A DNA stretch of 64,000 nucleotides. Origin: Agrostemma githago. Its lineage: Eukaryota > Streptophyta > Magnoliopsida > Caryophyllales > Caryophyllaceae. Shown here in pieces: positions 23,226 to 35,700 of the stretch. Position numbers and translations under genes: made by a program. Positions within the stretch are counted from its first letter, which is position 1; each line of letters begins with the position of its first letter. The notes under the pieces were generated by a model, which saw nothing but the letters and a program-made list of their open reading frames with translations, was not told the origin of the DNA and searched no databases. The DNA lies in assembly GCA_958450325.1 (NCBI GenBank), contig OY288241.1, forward strand, positions 46,885,978 through 46,949,977. Direction: 5' to 3'.

Positions 23226-24902
23226 TGATGGTGGGATTTGTCGTGGATCCCACCGATCAAATAATAACTGGCTAGCACCTAACGGTAGTTAGGGTAAGTC
23301 GGGTCGTGTCCACGGAGACGGTATCGCAAGGTTTAGACTAGGTTGGCCTAAAACGAGACTATGCTACCAAACAAACACAAAGAGCTACTAATTGGTGAAT
23401 TATGATGAGAGGAGAAGAAGAAAGTAGACTAACAATGAACTAGACTATAACAATGCTAAACAATGCTAATAATCAAACTAACTAGCAAACTAAAGAAATG
23501 ATGCCAACTAATAAGATGAATCAAATATGAAGAAGAGGTGGGTTAGGTCGGGTTCATAAGTGTAGTAGGGTGACTTGGGTGATCAAGGGTGTAGGTGTCT
23601 CCTAATTGCTAGATTCGGTCCGGGCTCTCGCAACTTAAACCGATGTCGAGGTAGGTTAGCGTTGATAGCGTCTAAACCCTAGTCCACATGGTATGTATAA
23701 TGACTATTCTCAACATGACCACACACAAGACAAACAATGAGTAGAGGAAGGCTAGCATGAGAAGCATGGCCACTACAACTCAAACAAGCATTTCAACAAA
23801 CACATAGTGTGCCAAGTATGTGACTAACAACAAAGATTCACCCTTTACCCCTAATCAAACCCTAATCACCCATAATCTACCCTTAATCCCCCTACTAACC
23901 CACAAGGAATCTACTCACTCATAATCATACTAACTACAACAATGAAAAGGGAAAACAACATCACAAACATCAAAACATTCATGGTGAATAATCAAGAACA
24001 ATAAACAATAATCAATGATTAAAACTTGATGATAAAACAAAGATTAAGAGAAGAGAAATTATACCCACTACAATTGGATGAAAAAGATGAGAACTTGAAT
24101 TAATAAGAAACCCAAATAAAACCCCAAGGTTGTCAATCTTGGGTGAGTCTTCAAGAATCTTCTTAATTACAAGACTAATTAACTAAGATTAACTAATGAT
24201 TAAAGGAAGATTAAAACTAATGAGAGGAGAATTAAATCTAGGGTTTATATGATGTAGAGAGGCTTAAGATAGTCTAGGTTAATGTAAGATACATAAACAA
24301 TACAAGAGGGAAGTATTTATAGGGGTACAAGAATGAAGGAGGGAGGAAAAAGAACTTCCGGCTACAGCACGCCGGTCCCGACCGGGACGGGTTGGTCCCG
24401 ACCGGGACGGCTGGTCATCCTGACCGGGACGGGTTGGTCCCGACCGGGACGGCCGGTCATCCCGACCGGGACGGGTTGGTCCCGACCGGGACGGCCTGGC
24501 AGTGACCCCTCTAAAAGTGCACTTCATCCCGGACGGGATGAGGTGCATACCCGTCGGGGATGAGTCTTGTAGGCCTCCAATATGATCCTTTTGGTTCCTC
24601 CTTGCTTCACATGGACTTCTCATCGATTATCGGGACTCGGGATCGGGTCTCGGAGGCTCGAGATTGGGTCCCAAGGTCTCGGGGTCGAATCCAAGGCATC
24701 GAGTGATCGTTCCTTCACTTCTTTGGCTCCGAAAAGTGTATGTATTGAGTCGGAATTGCTCCAACTCTTCATGAATGGTCTCGGAAACCTGAAACGAGCT
24801 AGAGGAAGCATAAGTAGCCCATAAATCGCTCCCAAGGAGCGATTCCACAAGGAAAAAGGGACCAAAACACTACGAAATAGGCACTACAAACTACACTTAT
24901 CA
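23226..24902 (-). repeat. 5' LTR of element A
   Basis: 1677 bp, 65 bp longer than its partner mainly because the palindrome array (24372-24500) has six units instead of three. TATA box at 24313-24321 (minus). Confidence 0.92.
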
Positions 24903-25019
24903 AGAGGTCAACCAACAAAAATTCAAAAAACCCAGGACCGGGGCTAAGAGGTCAACCAACAAAGAACCCAGGACCGGGGCTAAGAGGTCAACCAAAAAAT
25001 ATTCAAGAACCCATGACCC
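24903..25019 (+). repeat. 44-bp tandem repeat, right part
   Basis: Continuation of the array interrupted by element A, with cores near 24936, 24971 and 25014. One unit is shortened to about 35 bp. Confidence 0.85.
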
Positions 25020-25468
25020 TAGTGAAAACGGTCAAATTCAAAATTATCAATGCTCATACCATCCAATAGGGGAGAAACAATCAAGATGGTTAGCTAACAC
25101 CACATTTGGCCTTCCCACATTACAACCCTCAAGACCTTCTCGAGACCTTGGCTAAGAGACAGCCCAGAATTTTGAGGATTCAAGCTCCATAGGATACACC
25201 CTAACCATTAGGGCCAGACATGGAAATCATATCCCGCATTATTAAACCTACCCCGATCGAAGTCCGAGTCATTTTTACTCGACTTCCCCTTTTCCTACCA
25301 CATTGCAATACCTTACCCTCGAAGCCTTAGCTCCACAAAATCGAGCTCCAGATTTCGAATCATCAAAGCCCCTTACAACCTAGCTTCACATATCCAAAAA
25401 CATCCAAACCAGTTAACAACCCCAAACACGGGAACTCAACCTGCGGTCGGCATAGAACATGCCCTAAT
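25020..25468 (+). other. O1 internal region, non-coding
   Basis: No gene or repeat recognised. It ends with GCCCTAAT (25461-25468), the left target duplication of the MITE. Confidence 0.5.
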
Positions 25469-26060
25469 TAGGGATGTCATTGGGTAGGGGCGGGTGCGGG
25501 GGATAGGTACCCCGCACCCGCGACTCAAAAGTAATACCCGCACCCGCCCCACTACCCACCGCGGGTACAAAAGTTCTCACCGCCACCCGCTCTGCGGGTA
25601 TACTTAGAAGACCCATCCCCGCCCCGCTATCCACCCATCACTCGCCTTTACCCGCCAAATTTGCGGGTATCCGCGATACCCGCCAATAAAAATAAATAAC
25701 ACCCTCATTAACTTTTTGATTAACTAATGACATACAAAATTGCAAAATAAATGTAATCAAAGTTAATAATAAATTAAAGTTAAGTACAAACTTCATGTTA
25801 CAAATTTTGTTTTTTCTCATAATATTACAGATTTAAGGCAGTGCGAGGATAGAACGGTGCGGGTAGGCGGTGCGGGTATGGGGCGGTGCGGATGTGGGGA
25901 GGGTAAAATGTAAAAACCACCCCCGCCCCATTACCCATTGCGGGTAACATTTTCATTCCTCTACCCGCCCCGCCACCCACATAATCATCCCCCGCACCCG
26001 CCCCAAGCGGTGCGGGTGCGGTGCGGTATCCGCCTTTCACCCGCCCCACTGACATCCCTA
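25469..26060. mobile_element. hAT-type MITE
   Basis: 592 bp with terminal inverted repeats TAGGGATGTCA / TGACATCCCTA and a perfect 8-bp target duplication GCCCTAAT (25461-25468 and 26061-26068), as expected for the hAT superfamily. The subterminal regions are rich in GCGGGTGCGGG/CCCGCACCCGC words in both orientations, and the centre is AT-rich. There is no transposase, so it is non-autonomous. Confidence 0.92.
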
Positions 26061-27324
26061 GCCCTAATAGTTCACACCACCTCTGGGGGCTACCCCGGAG
26101 AACGCTCACAGTCACAGGATTAACATCCTAACCATTCTAGCCCTTTGACCAAGACGTCATTGGGAATGCACCTAGCCTACACCATCGCTATGGCTAGTTA
26201 CACACAAAGTCCTATTAGACTAGGCACCATAATATATCTTTCTTCACGGAACTTCGACATGGTTTGATTTCACCACACGTGAATACGTAGGCAGCCTTTC
26301 AATGAGGACACAACCACCCACATTGACACACATTCAGAAAGCACCGTCATTCCGATCACGACACTGTCTTGTTCTCAACAGCTAGCTTTGTTGTCCTGGG
26401 GGCTTCTCTTAGGCAGAAAACCTCCATCCACTCACAAAATTCAAATATTTTCAAAATCTAGCCTCCTTTTTGTAGTGTGTCCTAGTACTCGGCTCAGTCG
26501 AAGACAAGAATCTATCAGGACTCGAAGCAATATTCGCTTTGGGAATGTACCTAAAATCAAAAATCCAGAAGAGCACTAGACTACAACAGTCTCATTACAG
26601 ACTACTGCAAGTCCCCTATAGCATATCTATCCCATTTCGATGTTCGACTGTGTTGCCACTCGCCTAGGCTACGGAATAGCGCAACTTAAGAGTCTTGTCA
26701 TCTTAGGTGGTCCACCCCCCTACAGAGTCATAGTCCAACCCCTTTGAGAGTCCAAGTCGTGTCTGTCAACTCTTTCTGTCACGTCCAGAGTCGAGTCTGT
26801 CGGTAGGCCTCTCTCTTCAAATTCCCGCTTTAAAGTTTGCAAAACTTAGCCGTTTGAGAAAATCCTTTTCGACAAGGTCAAATTTCGGTCTATTTAAGCT
26901 GCAAATTTCTTTTCTACCCCTTTCCATTTTGAAAACCTAGCACGTGAGTTGCTCTCAGGATTTCGATTTCAAAAACTAAGCAAAAATCACTTTCCCCAGC
27001 GCGAGTCATACCTACGTGTTGCATGCAAAATTTATGTAACTTATACAGGTACAATTCAAGACCGCGCAATTCACATATCTCCCCAGCGGAAAGTCCAAGG
27101 CGACAATTTTCACGGGATGGGCCCACATATAGGCGCACCCGGGACTTACGCGACAAGTCCAAATTCCCCACGGAGTTATTATCACCAGCTCAGGTATGAC
27201 TTTTATCTTATGGCTGGCGAGCCCTTCACGCAAGTCCAACGAACTATAAGCGACCCGACCGAAAGTCTACCAGGTCTTAATTGGCTTGGTAGCTACTCTG
27301 ATTTTTGCTTTGTCCAAGCCTCAG
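26061..27324 (+). other. O1 internal region, non-coding
   Basis: Only short unsupported ORFs. I see nothing recognisable before the polypurine tract. Confidence 0.5.
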
Positions 27325-27339
27325 TCAGAGTGGGGGCTT
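27325..27339 (+). other. Polypurine tract of O1
   Basis: CAGAGTGGGGGCTT lies immediately before the LTR start TGTAGACACCC. The same arrangement is seen inverted at 29886-29901 for element F. Confidence 0.85.
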
Positions 27340-29728
27340 TGTAGACACCCGCATTTTGACTGCCAGGTGTCTATGGTAGTTTCCAAAAAACACCCGATGA
27401 TGATCGGACGCAAACGTGTTTCTACGCGCTCGGATATGGACTCAAAACCATTGATAGCTGGCTTAGGCATTTATGGAGTACAAATCTCACAAAACTGATC
27501 TCAAATTCAGGCTTAGTGGGTCGTTTCCAATCAAATAAGACTAATTTGGGTCAAAACCAACACCGGAAATAAAACCGACTTTTAGCGACCGGGTCAAAAC
27601 CCGGTCAAAGCCGTTTCCGAGTAGCTCACCCACGGTCCACCTTCAGACGGGCCATCAGATCAAGTCCGTCAAGGTACAAAACCCTAGACACCAAGGTGCA
27701 TAGCATTGCCTATATGAACACCCCTTTTGCAACACAATTAAACACTTTTGATAACCATAATCTACATCTTTTTACATCAAATTCAACCCTTTTCGAACCC
27801 TACTTTCAACCCTAATTAATCTCTAATCTACACTACACTCAAGCCCTAACCCTAGCAATTAGGAGACAAACCCTAATCACCTTAACTTAACTTACATCTC
27901 GATTACTCCCGTGCAAGCCACAACTACGAGTCCCGTCCGAGAACAAGAACATGTAGGTTGAGGGTGCAAGACCCCGTTCTTTTCCATTTCTTCTCTTCCT
28001 CACGTCATCTCCATCTTCTTTTTTTTGTTTTTTTTTATTTATTTTATCGTTGTACCTATAATATCGATAATATAACTAGTATAAAATACTAAAATATTCG
28101 TCGATTCGTGTCGAGTGTGAGTGATGGTGGGATAAGGAAACCCGACCCGAATATACAAGAGTAATGCACTCAGCATTACCGGTCGCTTATCCCATCACCC
28201 CGATCGCTTGATTGTTGAGACGAATCAACATCCACCATAATTTTCTTATTCCGTCATAATCGCATATTTCGTCGATCTTTAAAACTATTTCCAAAACAAA
28301 TACCTTTTTTTTTATTACGGTCGAAACCCGTTGACGCGGATCCGACATCACGCAATCCTTAGGGATTTTTTACGATGTCGGGAAGCCGAGGGAATCAAGT
28401 ATTTTAATAATCGCAAAGTGTCAACCAATTGGATTCGATACCAATTCAATAATTGGCCATCGAATCCAAACGATTTAGTCAATAAATTAAACTAACACGA
28501 TTTTCGTTGATGCTAACGTAGATGTCATTTAATTCGGCAAGAATTAATTACGACACTATAAACGCGGAGAAAAATCTATATCGCTTTAGTTAATTTAAAC
28601 GACTTATATTATTTTCTTCAAGTTTTCGCTCTAGCATTTCATACCGATTCAATAATCGAATATGGGATATGACGAGCATCAAAATTAGAATCGAGTATAA
28701 ATTATTCCAAGTACTTAATATCGATTTCATAATCGAATATTGAATACGACGAATATCGAAAATATTAAGTCGAGTGCAAATTACACAATATTTGTACACG
28801 ATTTAATAAAGTCATCAGTTTTCCGAAGAAAACAATTTTGAAACAGCCCGTCATGCGACTCGCCGGCATCCCGGGCGAGTCGCCTGACCCGCGCGAGTTG
28901 CGCCATTCCCAGGCGAGTCGCGCGACTGCCTGGAAACGCGGCACAATTTCGCTCTTTTGTATTATTCTCCGAACATCGTTTTTTAGACAAAACCTTTTTT
29001 TAGATCTCGATATATTTTTCCCTTGACCTCGGTCAACACGTGTTAATCCGTCACGTGACATATAAACTTTCCAAAATCATGCATTCATCGCATCTATATC
29101 TTTATTCAGTTTATCAATCGTTATACCGTCACTAACAAGTTTGTTGCTTTTCTTGTTGATTTATTGTTTATTTTATCGTGCTAAAATGAACATTCCCATG
29201 CTAAATTTAACTTCGACGTTAGAATTAGTTGCATTAACTCGACATAGAAATCCTTTCAATTCTCGCATGTCTAGGGAACATATTGTTTGCATAACATTTT
29301 CATCGTTCAACTAACGCGCTTATTAGAAAGTCATTCGATATCTTAGTAGAGGCTGCTAATGTGCGGGCGGGGTTGGGTGTCCTTTGTGGGCTTCCCAACA
29401 CGTACCCTCACCTCTTACTCAGAACCTCGGTTTCCGGATGCCCGAAACCGTTGGCGCACGAGAGTCATTCAATACACGATAACCGGTAGTGACGGTATCG
29501 GTATCGCAATGCAAAGGGACGAGCCACTCTGACATCGGAAATGGGCCATACTTTGTTCATGGCCCACTACGACATAAAGTGGGTTCGAACGGGCCCGAAC
29601 TCCCACAAAGTTCGGTGGCGACTCCACTTCGATTTAAATTTCAATTCGATCCATTCTCATATGGAGATTCATTCGCCTCCCCAAACCCGCACGTGGTCGC
29701 GTCGGGGTGGACCTATGTCATGTCCACA
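27340..29728 (+). repeat. 3' LTR of O1
   Basis: 2389 bp, from TGTAGACACCCGC to ATGTCCACA. The last 0.8 kb matches 4346-5147. The start is homologous to 62565 onward and, inverted, to 29729-29885. Short ORFs within it are not conserved. Confidence 0.87.
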
Positions 29729-29885
29729 GCTTGATGTCAAATTAATATTTCCGAGTAATTATTTGATCCGTTCTATTGAAAAACTTTCTAAAACATTGTA
29801 TTCCCGCGTCGCGTTGCTGTCCGATCTTCATCGGGTGTTTGTCGGGCACTTCTGCAGCCACCAGGTCCAAATCTGGGTGTCTACA

Positions 29886-29901
29886 GAAGCCCCCACATTG
29901 A
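29886..29901 (-). other. Polypurine tract of element F
   Basis: Minus-strand TCAATGTGGGGGCTTC lies next to the inverted LTR start. Confidence 0.8.
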
Positions 29902-30159
29902 CTGAGGCTTGGAGAAGGCGAAAGTCAAAGTACAGCCGCCCAGGTCAATCGAGGGTTACGACCTAGTGGCTGTCCGGCGGGGTTGTTTTAAGTCCGTTGG
30001 ACTACGTATTGAGGCTCGCCCACCAAGGCTTAGAAATCATTCCTGACGTCCTTGCCTGCGGTCGCTTATCGGAGCTCGAGTCCGTGCTTGCTATCTCGTC
30101 ATGGGTTTGTTATGTTCATGGGTTTTGATTTCCGGATGGATGAGAATCCGCTCAACTTT

Positions 30160-31745
30160 GGACTGCCCTTCGAATGCTTATGACTTGCTGGGAATGAAAA
30201 TGCTTACTTACTTTACCTTCAGAATGCCTATGATTCGTTAGGCTTGAGAACATAAATGTTCGAGTGTGTCAGTATCCACTCGAACAATTGCCTTCGGGAT
30301 GCCTATGACCCGTAGCACTCGAGAAATAAAAATGTTACGAGTGTGTCAGTATCCACTCGAACTTAAATTACCTTCGGGATGCCTATGACCCGTTAGACTC
30401 GAAAAATTAAGAAAACTTTGCCTTCAGTATGCCTGTGACTCGTCAGGCTCGAAAATTTTAAAAAGTTTGCCCTCAGGATGCCTATGACCCGTCAGGCTCG
30501 AAAAATTAAGAAGGTTTGCCTTCATGATGCCTATGATCCGTCAAGGTTGAAAAACGTTCGAGTGTGTCAGTATCCACTCGAACTTGAATTGCCTTAAGCA
30601 TGCCTATGACCCGTTAGGCTCGAAAAAATGTTCGAGTGAGTCAGTATCCACTCGAACTTGAATTGCCTTCAGGATGCCTATGACCCGTTCGGCTCGAGAA
30701 AATGTTCGAGCGTGTCAGTATCCGCTCGAACTTGAATTGCCTTCAGGATGCCTATGACCCGTTCGACTCGAAAAAATGTTCGAGCGTGTCAGTATCCGCT
30801 CGAACTTGAATTGCCTTCAGGACGCCTATGACCCGTTAGGATCGAAAAAATGTTCGAGTGAGTCAGTATCCACTTGAACTTGAATTGCCTTCAGGATGCC
30901 TATGACCCATTCGGCTCGAGAAAATGTTCGAGCGTGTCAGTATCCGCTCGAACTTGAATTGCCTTCAGGATGCCTATGACCCGTTCGGCTCGAAAAAATG
31001 TTCGAGCGTGTCAGTATCCGCTCGAACTTGAATTGCCTTCAGGATGCCTATGACCCGTTCGGCTCGAAAAAATGTTCGAGCGTGTCAGTATCCACTCGAA
31101 CTTGAATTGCCTTCAGGATGCCTATGACCCGTTTGTCTAAAAAAAATGTTCGAGCATGTCATTATCCGCTCGAACTTGAATTGCCTTTAGGATGCCTATG
31201 ACCCCTTAGGCTCGAAAATATGTTCGAGCGTGTCAGTATCCGCTCGAACTTGAATTGCCTTCAGGATGCCTATGACCCGTTCGGCTCGAAAAAATGTTCG
31301 AGCGTGTCAGTATCCACTCGAACTTGAATTGCCTTCAGGATGCCTATGACCCGTTTGTCTCAAAAAAAATGTTCGAGGATGTCATTATCCGCTCGAACTT
31401 GAATTGCCTTTAGGATGCCTATGACCCCTTAGGCTCGAAAATATGTTCGAGCGTGTCAGTATCCGCTCGAACTTGAATTGCCTTCAGGATGCCTATGACC
31501 CATTCGGCTCGAAAAAATGTTCGAGTGTGTCAGTATCCGCTCGAATTTGAATTGCCATCAGGATGCCTATGACCCGTTCGGCTCAAAAAAATGTTCGAGC
31601 GTGTCAGTATTCGCTCAAACATGAATTGCCTGCAGGATGCCTATGACCCGTTTGGCTCGAAAAAATGTTCGAGCGTGTCTGTATCCGCTCGAACTTGAAT
31701 TGCCTTCAGGATGCCTATGACCCGTTAGGCTCGAAAAAATGTTCC
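30160..31745 (-). repeat. 74-bp hairpin minisatellite in F
   Basis: About 23 units. From about 30600 the period is 74-75 bp. Each unit holds the 8-bp inverted repeat TTCGAGCG / CGCTCGAA (or TTCGAGTG / CACTCGAA) around a 10-nt loop TGTCAGTATC, plus the constant word GGATGCCTATGACCCGTT. Three early units (about 30429-30560) are about 50 bp and lack the hairpin half. Tandem repeats near the 3' end are common in Ogre-like elements. Confidence 0.93.
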
Positions 31746-32283
31746 CAGATATTCATTTATTTTGATTAGATTAATCTTGCTTTGCGGGTTTGTTTTGCTT
31801 GGATTTGTTCGGACTTTGTTTGGATTCGTTTTGCTTTACTGTGTGCTTGAGCGTGAGTATTTTTGTTAGTCGAGGTTTTTTATACTTGTTGTTGTTGTTT
31901 TATTAGGCAGATTTAGGTTAGAGGGTATTTATGAGTTTGTTTTGCCGGTATCGGTTAGTAAATTGCTTTGTCATTGCTTATTTTGCTTGGTTTACTAGTG
32001 CGGGTTGTGCGGATATTGGATACCAGGTTTCGTTTGCTCTTGTTTTAGTCTTGTGTCGAGTAGTCGGACGCGCGTCCTGCTGCGCCTAGCCCCCAGCGAT
32101 TCGGATTTCGGATGCCTGACCCGGGGCGCCTAGGATTTTGTGGGTCATACCCATTTAAAACTAGCAAAGGGAGGACGAACGATTCATTCGTTTCAAAATT
32201 CAGACGCGCGCACCCCTCCAACTCAATCTTGCTTTCTCGACTTGTTTAACCGATTTCCGTCTCAATTTTTGCCATACACGATT
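31746..32283 (+). other. Region between the minisatellite and the PMD gene
   Basis: T-rich sequence, no gene recognised. A possible TATA-like CATTTAAAA at 32150-32160 lies about 130 bp before the proposed first ATG, so the end of this stretch may be the gene's promoter and 5' leader (inference). Confidence 0.35.
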
Positions 32284-32296
32284 ATGTCGACGTCGG
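32284..32296 (+). pseudogene. PMD gene, proposed exon 1
   Basis: ATGTCGACGTCGG followed by the donor GTAAGTG. It joins in frame to 42926 (CTAGAGAGG), giving M-S-T-S-A-R-E-D. It is very short, so it rests on splice logic only. Confidence 0.4.
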
Positions 32297-32455
32297 GTAA
32301 GTGTTTCTTACTCGCCTATTGTTGATTTTGCTTAATTTAATTGAATGTGAGCTGAATTTGTTCAAACCATAGAAAATCGATTTGGCATTTTGAAGTTGCT
32401 AAGTTTCGATGTTTGTGCTTGGTCCCATTGTTAAATTAGGGTTGAATAGAGCTTG

Positions 32456-32606
32456 TGATAAGTTTTTTTTTGTAGTGTTTATTTCATGTGTTTGGTCCCA
32501 CTTTCTTTGGTGGAATCACTCTTTAGGGCGGTTTTGAGGATACTTATGCTTCTTCTAGCATGTTTTAGGTTCCTAATGCTCATCATGGAGAAGTGGAACG
32601 ATAGAA
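32456..32606 (+). repeat. Truncated 5' LTR of element E
   Basis: Matches the first 150 bp of the E 3' LTR (40907 onward) up to the shared word GAGAAGTGGAACGAT, then switches to the internal sequence tgaagcttgg...gtcggtttttgagc found downstream of gag-pro in C (about 48618). Confidence 0.8.
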
Positions 32607-32774
32607 GCTTTGAAGCTTGGTGGAGGAAGTCGGTTTTTGAGCTTGGTACAAGCTTTTGGGGACAGGATTTTGGATCCCGAGGAATTATTTGTCATTTGGG
32701 TGGAAGGTTCGGTATGCTATTAATGAATGAAGGCTTCAAGGCTCGGGACGGGCGCCATCCCGACCATGATCATT

Positions 32775-35700
32775 CACTACTACAGATCCCTTGATTCTTG
32801 ACACGTACCTATCAACGCTTCTAAAAGCGTCTCCGTTATAATCCCTCCTCCAACTTACTTTCACGTCATAGTAACCCTATTCATCATAACCGCTCTTCAT
32901 TTGGTTAAATGAAAAAATAAATTGAAACTTCTACAGTTCTACTTTCCCCACAAAATAAACCCACAGTTTGGTCTTCATCACATCCCTCATCAACACGAAC
33001 TTAACTTCCATGTCAATCACCACACCGCCACTACCTCGTCCAACACCCCTGTCACGTTCACCACCACCACCATGACGACGTAAACACCAAACACATCCGT
33101 CATCCTGGACGTCATCCTCGATGCCATATTGCGCCAATTTCATTCCAAACGCCAGTTCTAGGTTGTTTTTTTAATCTAATTCCTTCTATTTTGTTTAATT
33201 TGATTTAAGGTTAGTTCTAAACTATTGTTAATTTTTTGCTTTATTTAGGGTTTGTCACAAGTTGGTTGGTTTTCAATCTCATTTCTAGGGTTCTTCGAAT
33301 TTTTTCCCTAAAAATTATTCCTATTAAATCGCATTTGCATACATGTTGGTGAGTTTCCTTACCTCTTACATTTATGTTTTGCAATTCAATTGATCATTAA
33401 GTTGTTTGTTCTATTGCAATTTAATTTAATTATTTTTTTATATTTGAAATTGGCAATTGAATAGAATTAAGGGTTGATATCCAATAAACACCTTTTGATA
33501 TTGTGCATTTAGGGTGATTTCTTTTCTATTATCTCATGAATTTCAGTTGTATTAGCAATTTTCACATATTGTAATACATGACGGTCCTATAAGTGCCATA
33601 CTCGGTGTGGTTAGGGAGTCATTTTTATTTCACTGTATATATATTTAGAGAACCCAAAAAGTTTGATGATTCTAATTAACTTAAAACATAAGGTGAAATC
33701 CCTGAATCAATTCGGTTACCGTCATCCCATTCTTGTATGTGTGAGACCGACTTATTAACCTTATACGTCACTATAACCATTTTATTAGCCGAGTGACTAA
33801 TAATTCAATGCTTATCGTAATGTTATTTCTATAATAGTGTCACTCCTCTTCTAGTGTTATTATTTAAGAAATGAGCTAGATCGATAATCAGTGTTTATTT
33901 GAAGTTCAATGATGTCACATTTCAAGAATAAAAGAATGAGAAATAGTTCCTTTCTTTAACACACAACTGCTCCCAATTTGACTAAAACTGTTATGTGGTG
34001 TTTATATATCATTAGGCTTAGGCAAACAAATCATGTAGTTTATTGAGAGGATATTGGTTAATTCTAGTTTGTTTTTCACGTATTCCTCACATGAAATCTA
34101 ATTGAATTGCATCTTCGGGTGATTTAAAATGTTAGAAATGTGTGCTATACAGGAATAAGTGAGACAAAAGAATATTGTCAACATGTTGATATGGCTAATA
34201 GTTTTTACCAGCTTCGAATTTTGGACATTAGAATTCGAGTTATTATCTTTTGTTTATCCTTAATGTTGTGTTAATTCCTATTCCTTATCAAACACGTACA
34301 TGTTGCAAAATAATGTAGGACGGAGAGCTAGAGATACCCACCAAAATGCCGAAGTGTTATGTCATGCTAAAAAGTATGGAGTCTGTAGGATATATACCGT
34401 CAAAAATATTTTTACAGCTTTAGATGAACGAACTAAAACAGGTCAACCTCTTCAAACTAATGCTATACGTAGTAATTATTCTTTAGCTGCTAATTTGAGT
34501 GTGATTTTATGAAACTCATTTCATTACTAGAATTTTCAAACCTGATCTGATTTCACCTCTCTAAGAGACACTATTATCCCTTGATTTCTATATAATACAA
34601 CCAATCATCTGTAAGTATACTTTTCATTTTTACTTTTCTTTTCGGTATGAGCCAATGTCTTTTATCAGTTCCTTGACGTCATGCTTCTCCTTGTGCTCTC
34701 TTATTTTTATGTAATCACTATATGAAACTACTTTACTCATTCATGTCAAAAGTTCTGTCTATTTATAAAACTTAAATTTAGATGTAAGTTGGGATGAAAT
34801 TAGTGTTCTTATGGTGTAGCGGCCATAATTTAGCATGTAATTTGAAAGAGCACAAGATAAGATGATATTTGGATGGAGTGAAATGTCTTCATGCTTGAGG
34901 AGAAGACAACTCTAGCCGACTTACATGTGAGTAATATTTTTTTTGAGGGTGCATTAGTATGAAAATTTATCTCTTCCTCCGCTGCTAAATGTGCATTAGT
35001 TACAGGTGCAATAATGCATGAGAACAACTTGCAATGTCAAACATCAATCTCTTCCTCCACCGCTACCAGGTACACATGGAATAATCTTTACATCAAATGG
35101 AGAGTGGACCTTCAGATTTCAGCTCAAACATGGACAAAGACTAAAATTGGACGCAACCTGCTCGTACATAAATGCAGCCTGAAACGAACTTGATTTTGCA
35201 CAATGAGCAAATTGTTTTATATTAATTGAGATGCGGCATCAGTAATATAAGAGTAGTAATGAAGCCTGATATACGCTGCTGAAAATAAAAGGAAGCAGGT
35301 CTATTGAATTTAGGCATAACATTCCCCATTAAACCTGCTACGAACCAATTTGTACTAATTAAGTAGAAATGCAGTACGCGTTAATGAATAAAGCACTCTG
35401 CAATGCCCTATTCAAAGTGTTCGTTTTATGAAACTTTATTTAATGGGTTTTTCTATGGGGTGCCCCTCAACTATTGGCTTTTCCAAGTGGTACCCTCGCC
35501 TTTTTCGAATTACAATGTGTACCCCTAAACTTTACTTATCAGTCCATATCATAGCCAAAGTGGTAAGTGTATTACAATAATTTTTTTAAAATGAATAATT
35601 AACATATTAATCAATCCAATTTGATGCTTCAAACCACCTCTTTTACTTTACCATTGACCAAGCCACCAAATGCCTGTCACAATGCACCTCCGTTGTTGGC

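Larger units (their letters stand above)
7474..24902 (-). mobile_element. Element A: non-autonomous Athila-like Gag-protease retrotransposon
   Basis: A complete minus-strand element with the 5-bp target duplication AGAGG (7469-7473 and 24903-24907). Order in element orientation: 5' LTR 24902-23226, primer site 23222-23205, broken gag-pro 22990-12084, 3-kb non-coding region, polypurine tract 9101-9086, 3' LTR 9085-7474. Without the nested element B and its duplicated target it is about 9.7 kb, close to element C (9740 bp). No pol is present. The two LTRs differ by roughly a dozen substitutions plus a palindrome-array copy-number change, so the insertion looks young. Confidence 0.93.
4346..29728 (+). 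mobile_element. Element O1: Ogre/Tat-like non-coding LTR retrotransposon, heavily nested
   Basis: The 5' LTR is truncated on the left by element D and the window edge; its last 802 bp (4346-5147) match 28937-29728 of the 3' LTR with roughly 3% differences by eye. The primer site at 5151-5168, the polypurine tract at 27325-27339 and the 3' LTR at 27340-29728 define the element. After removal of A (with B) the internal region is only about 4.8 kb, with no recognisable gag or pol. It therefore behaves as a LARD-like derivative of the Ogre/Tat lineage. Cargo: a 44-bp tandem repeat, element A+B, and a hAT-type MITE. Confidence 0.8.
29729..32283 (-). mobile_element. Element F: remnant of an older Ogre-like element (minus)
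   Basis: 29729-29885 is the first 157 bp of a minus-strand LTR (starting TGTAGACACCCAGAT), followed by its polypurine tract at 29886-29901 and an internal region carrying a minisatellite (30160-31745). O1 is inserted in the F LTR; the rest of that LTR must lie left of O1, outside the window. The right limit of F is uncertain; I stop at the first exon of the PMD gene. Confidence 0.7.

Noticed and set aside
30160..31745. CRISPR-like array
   Set aside because: The units are tandem with no unique spacers, and this is plant retroelement DNA.
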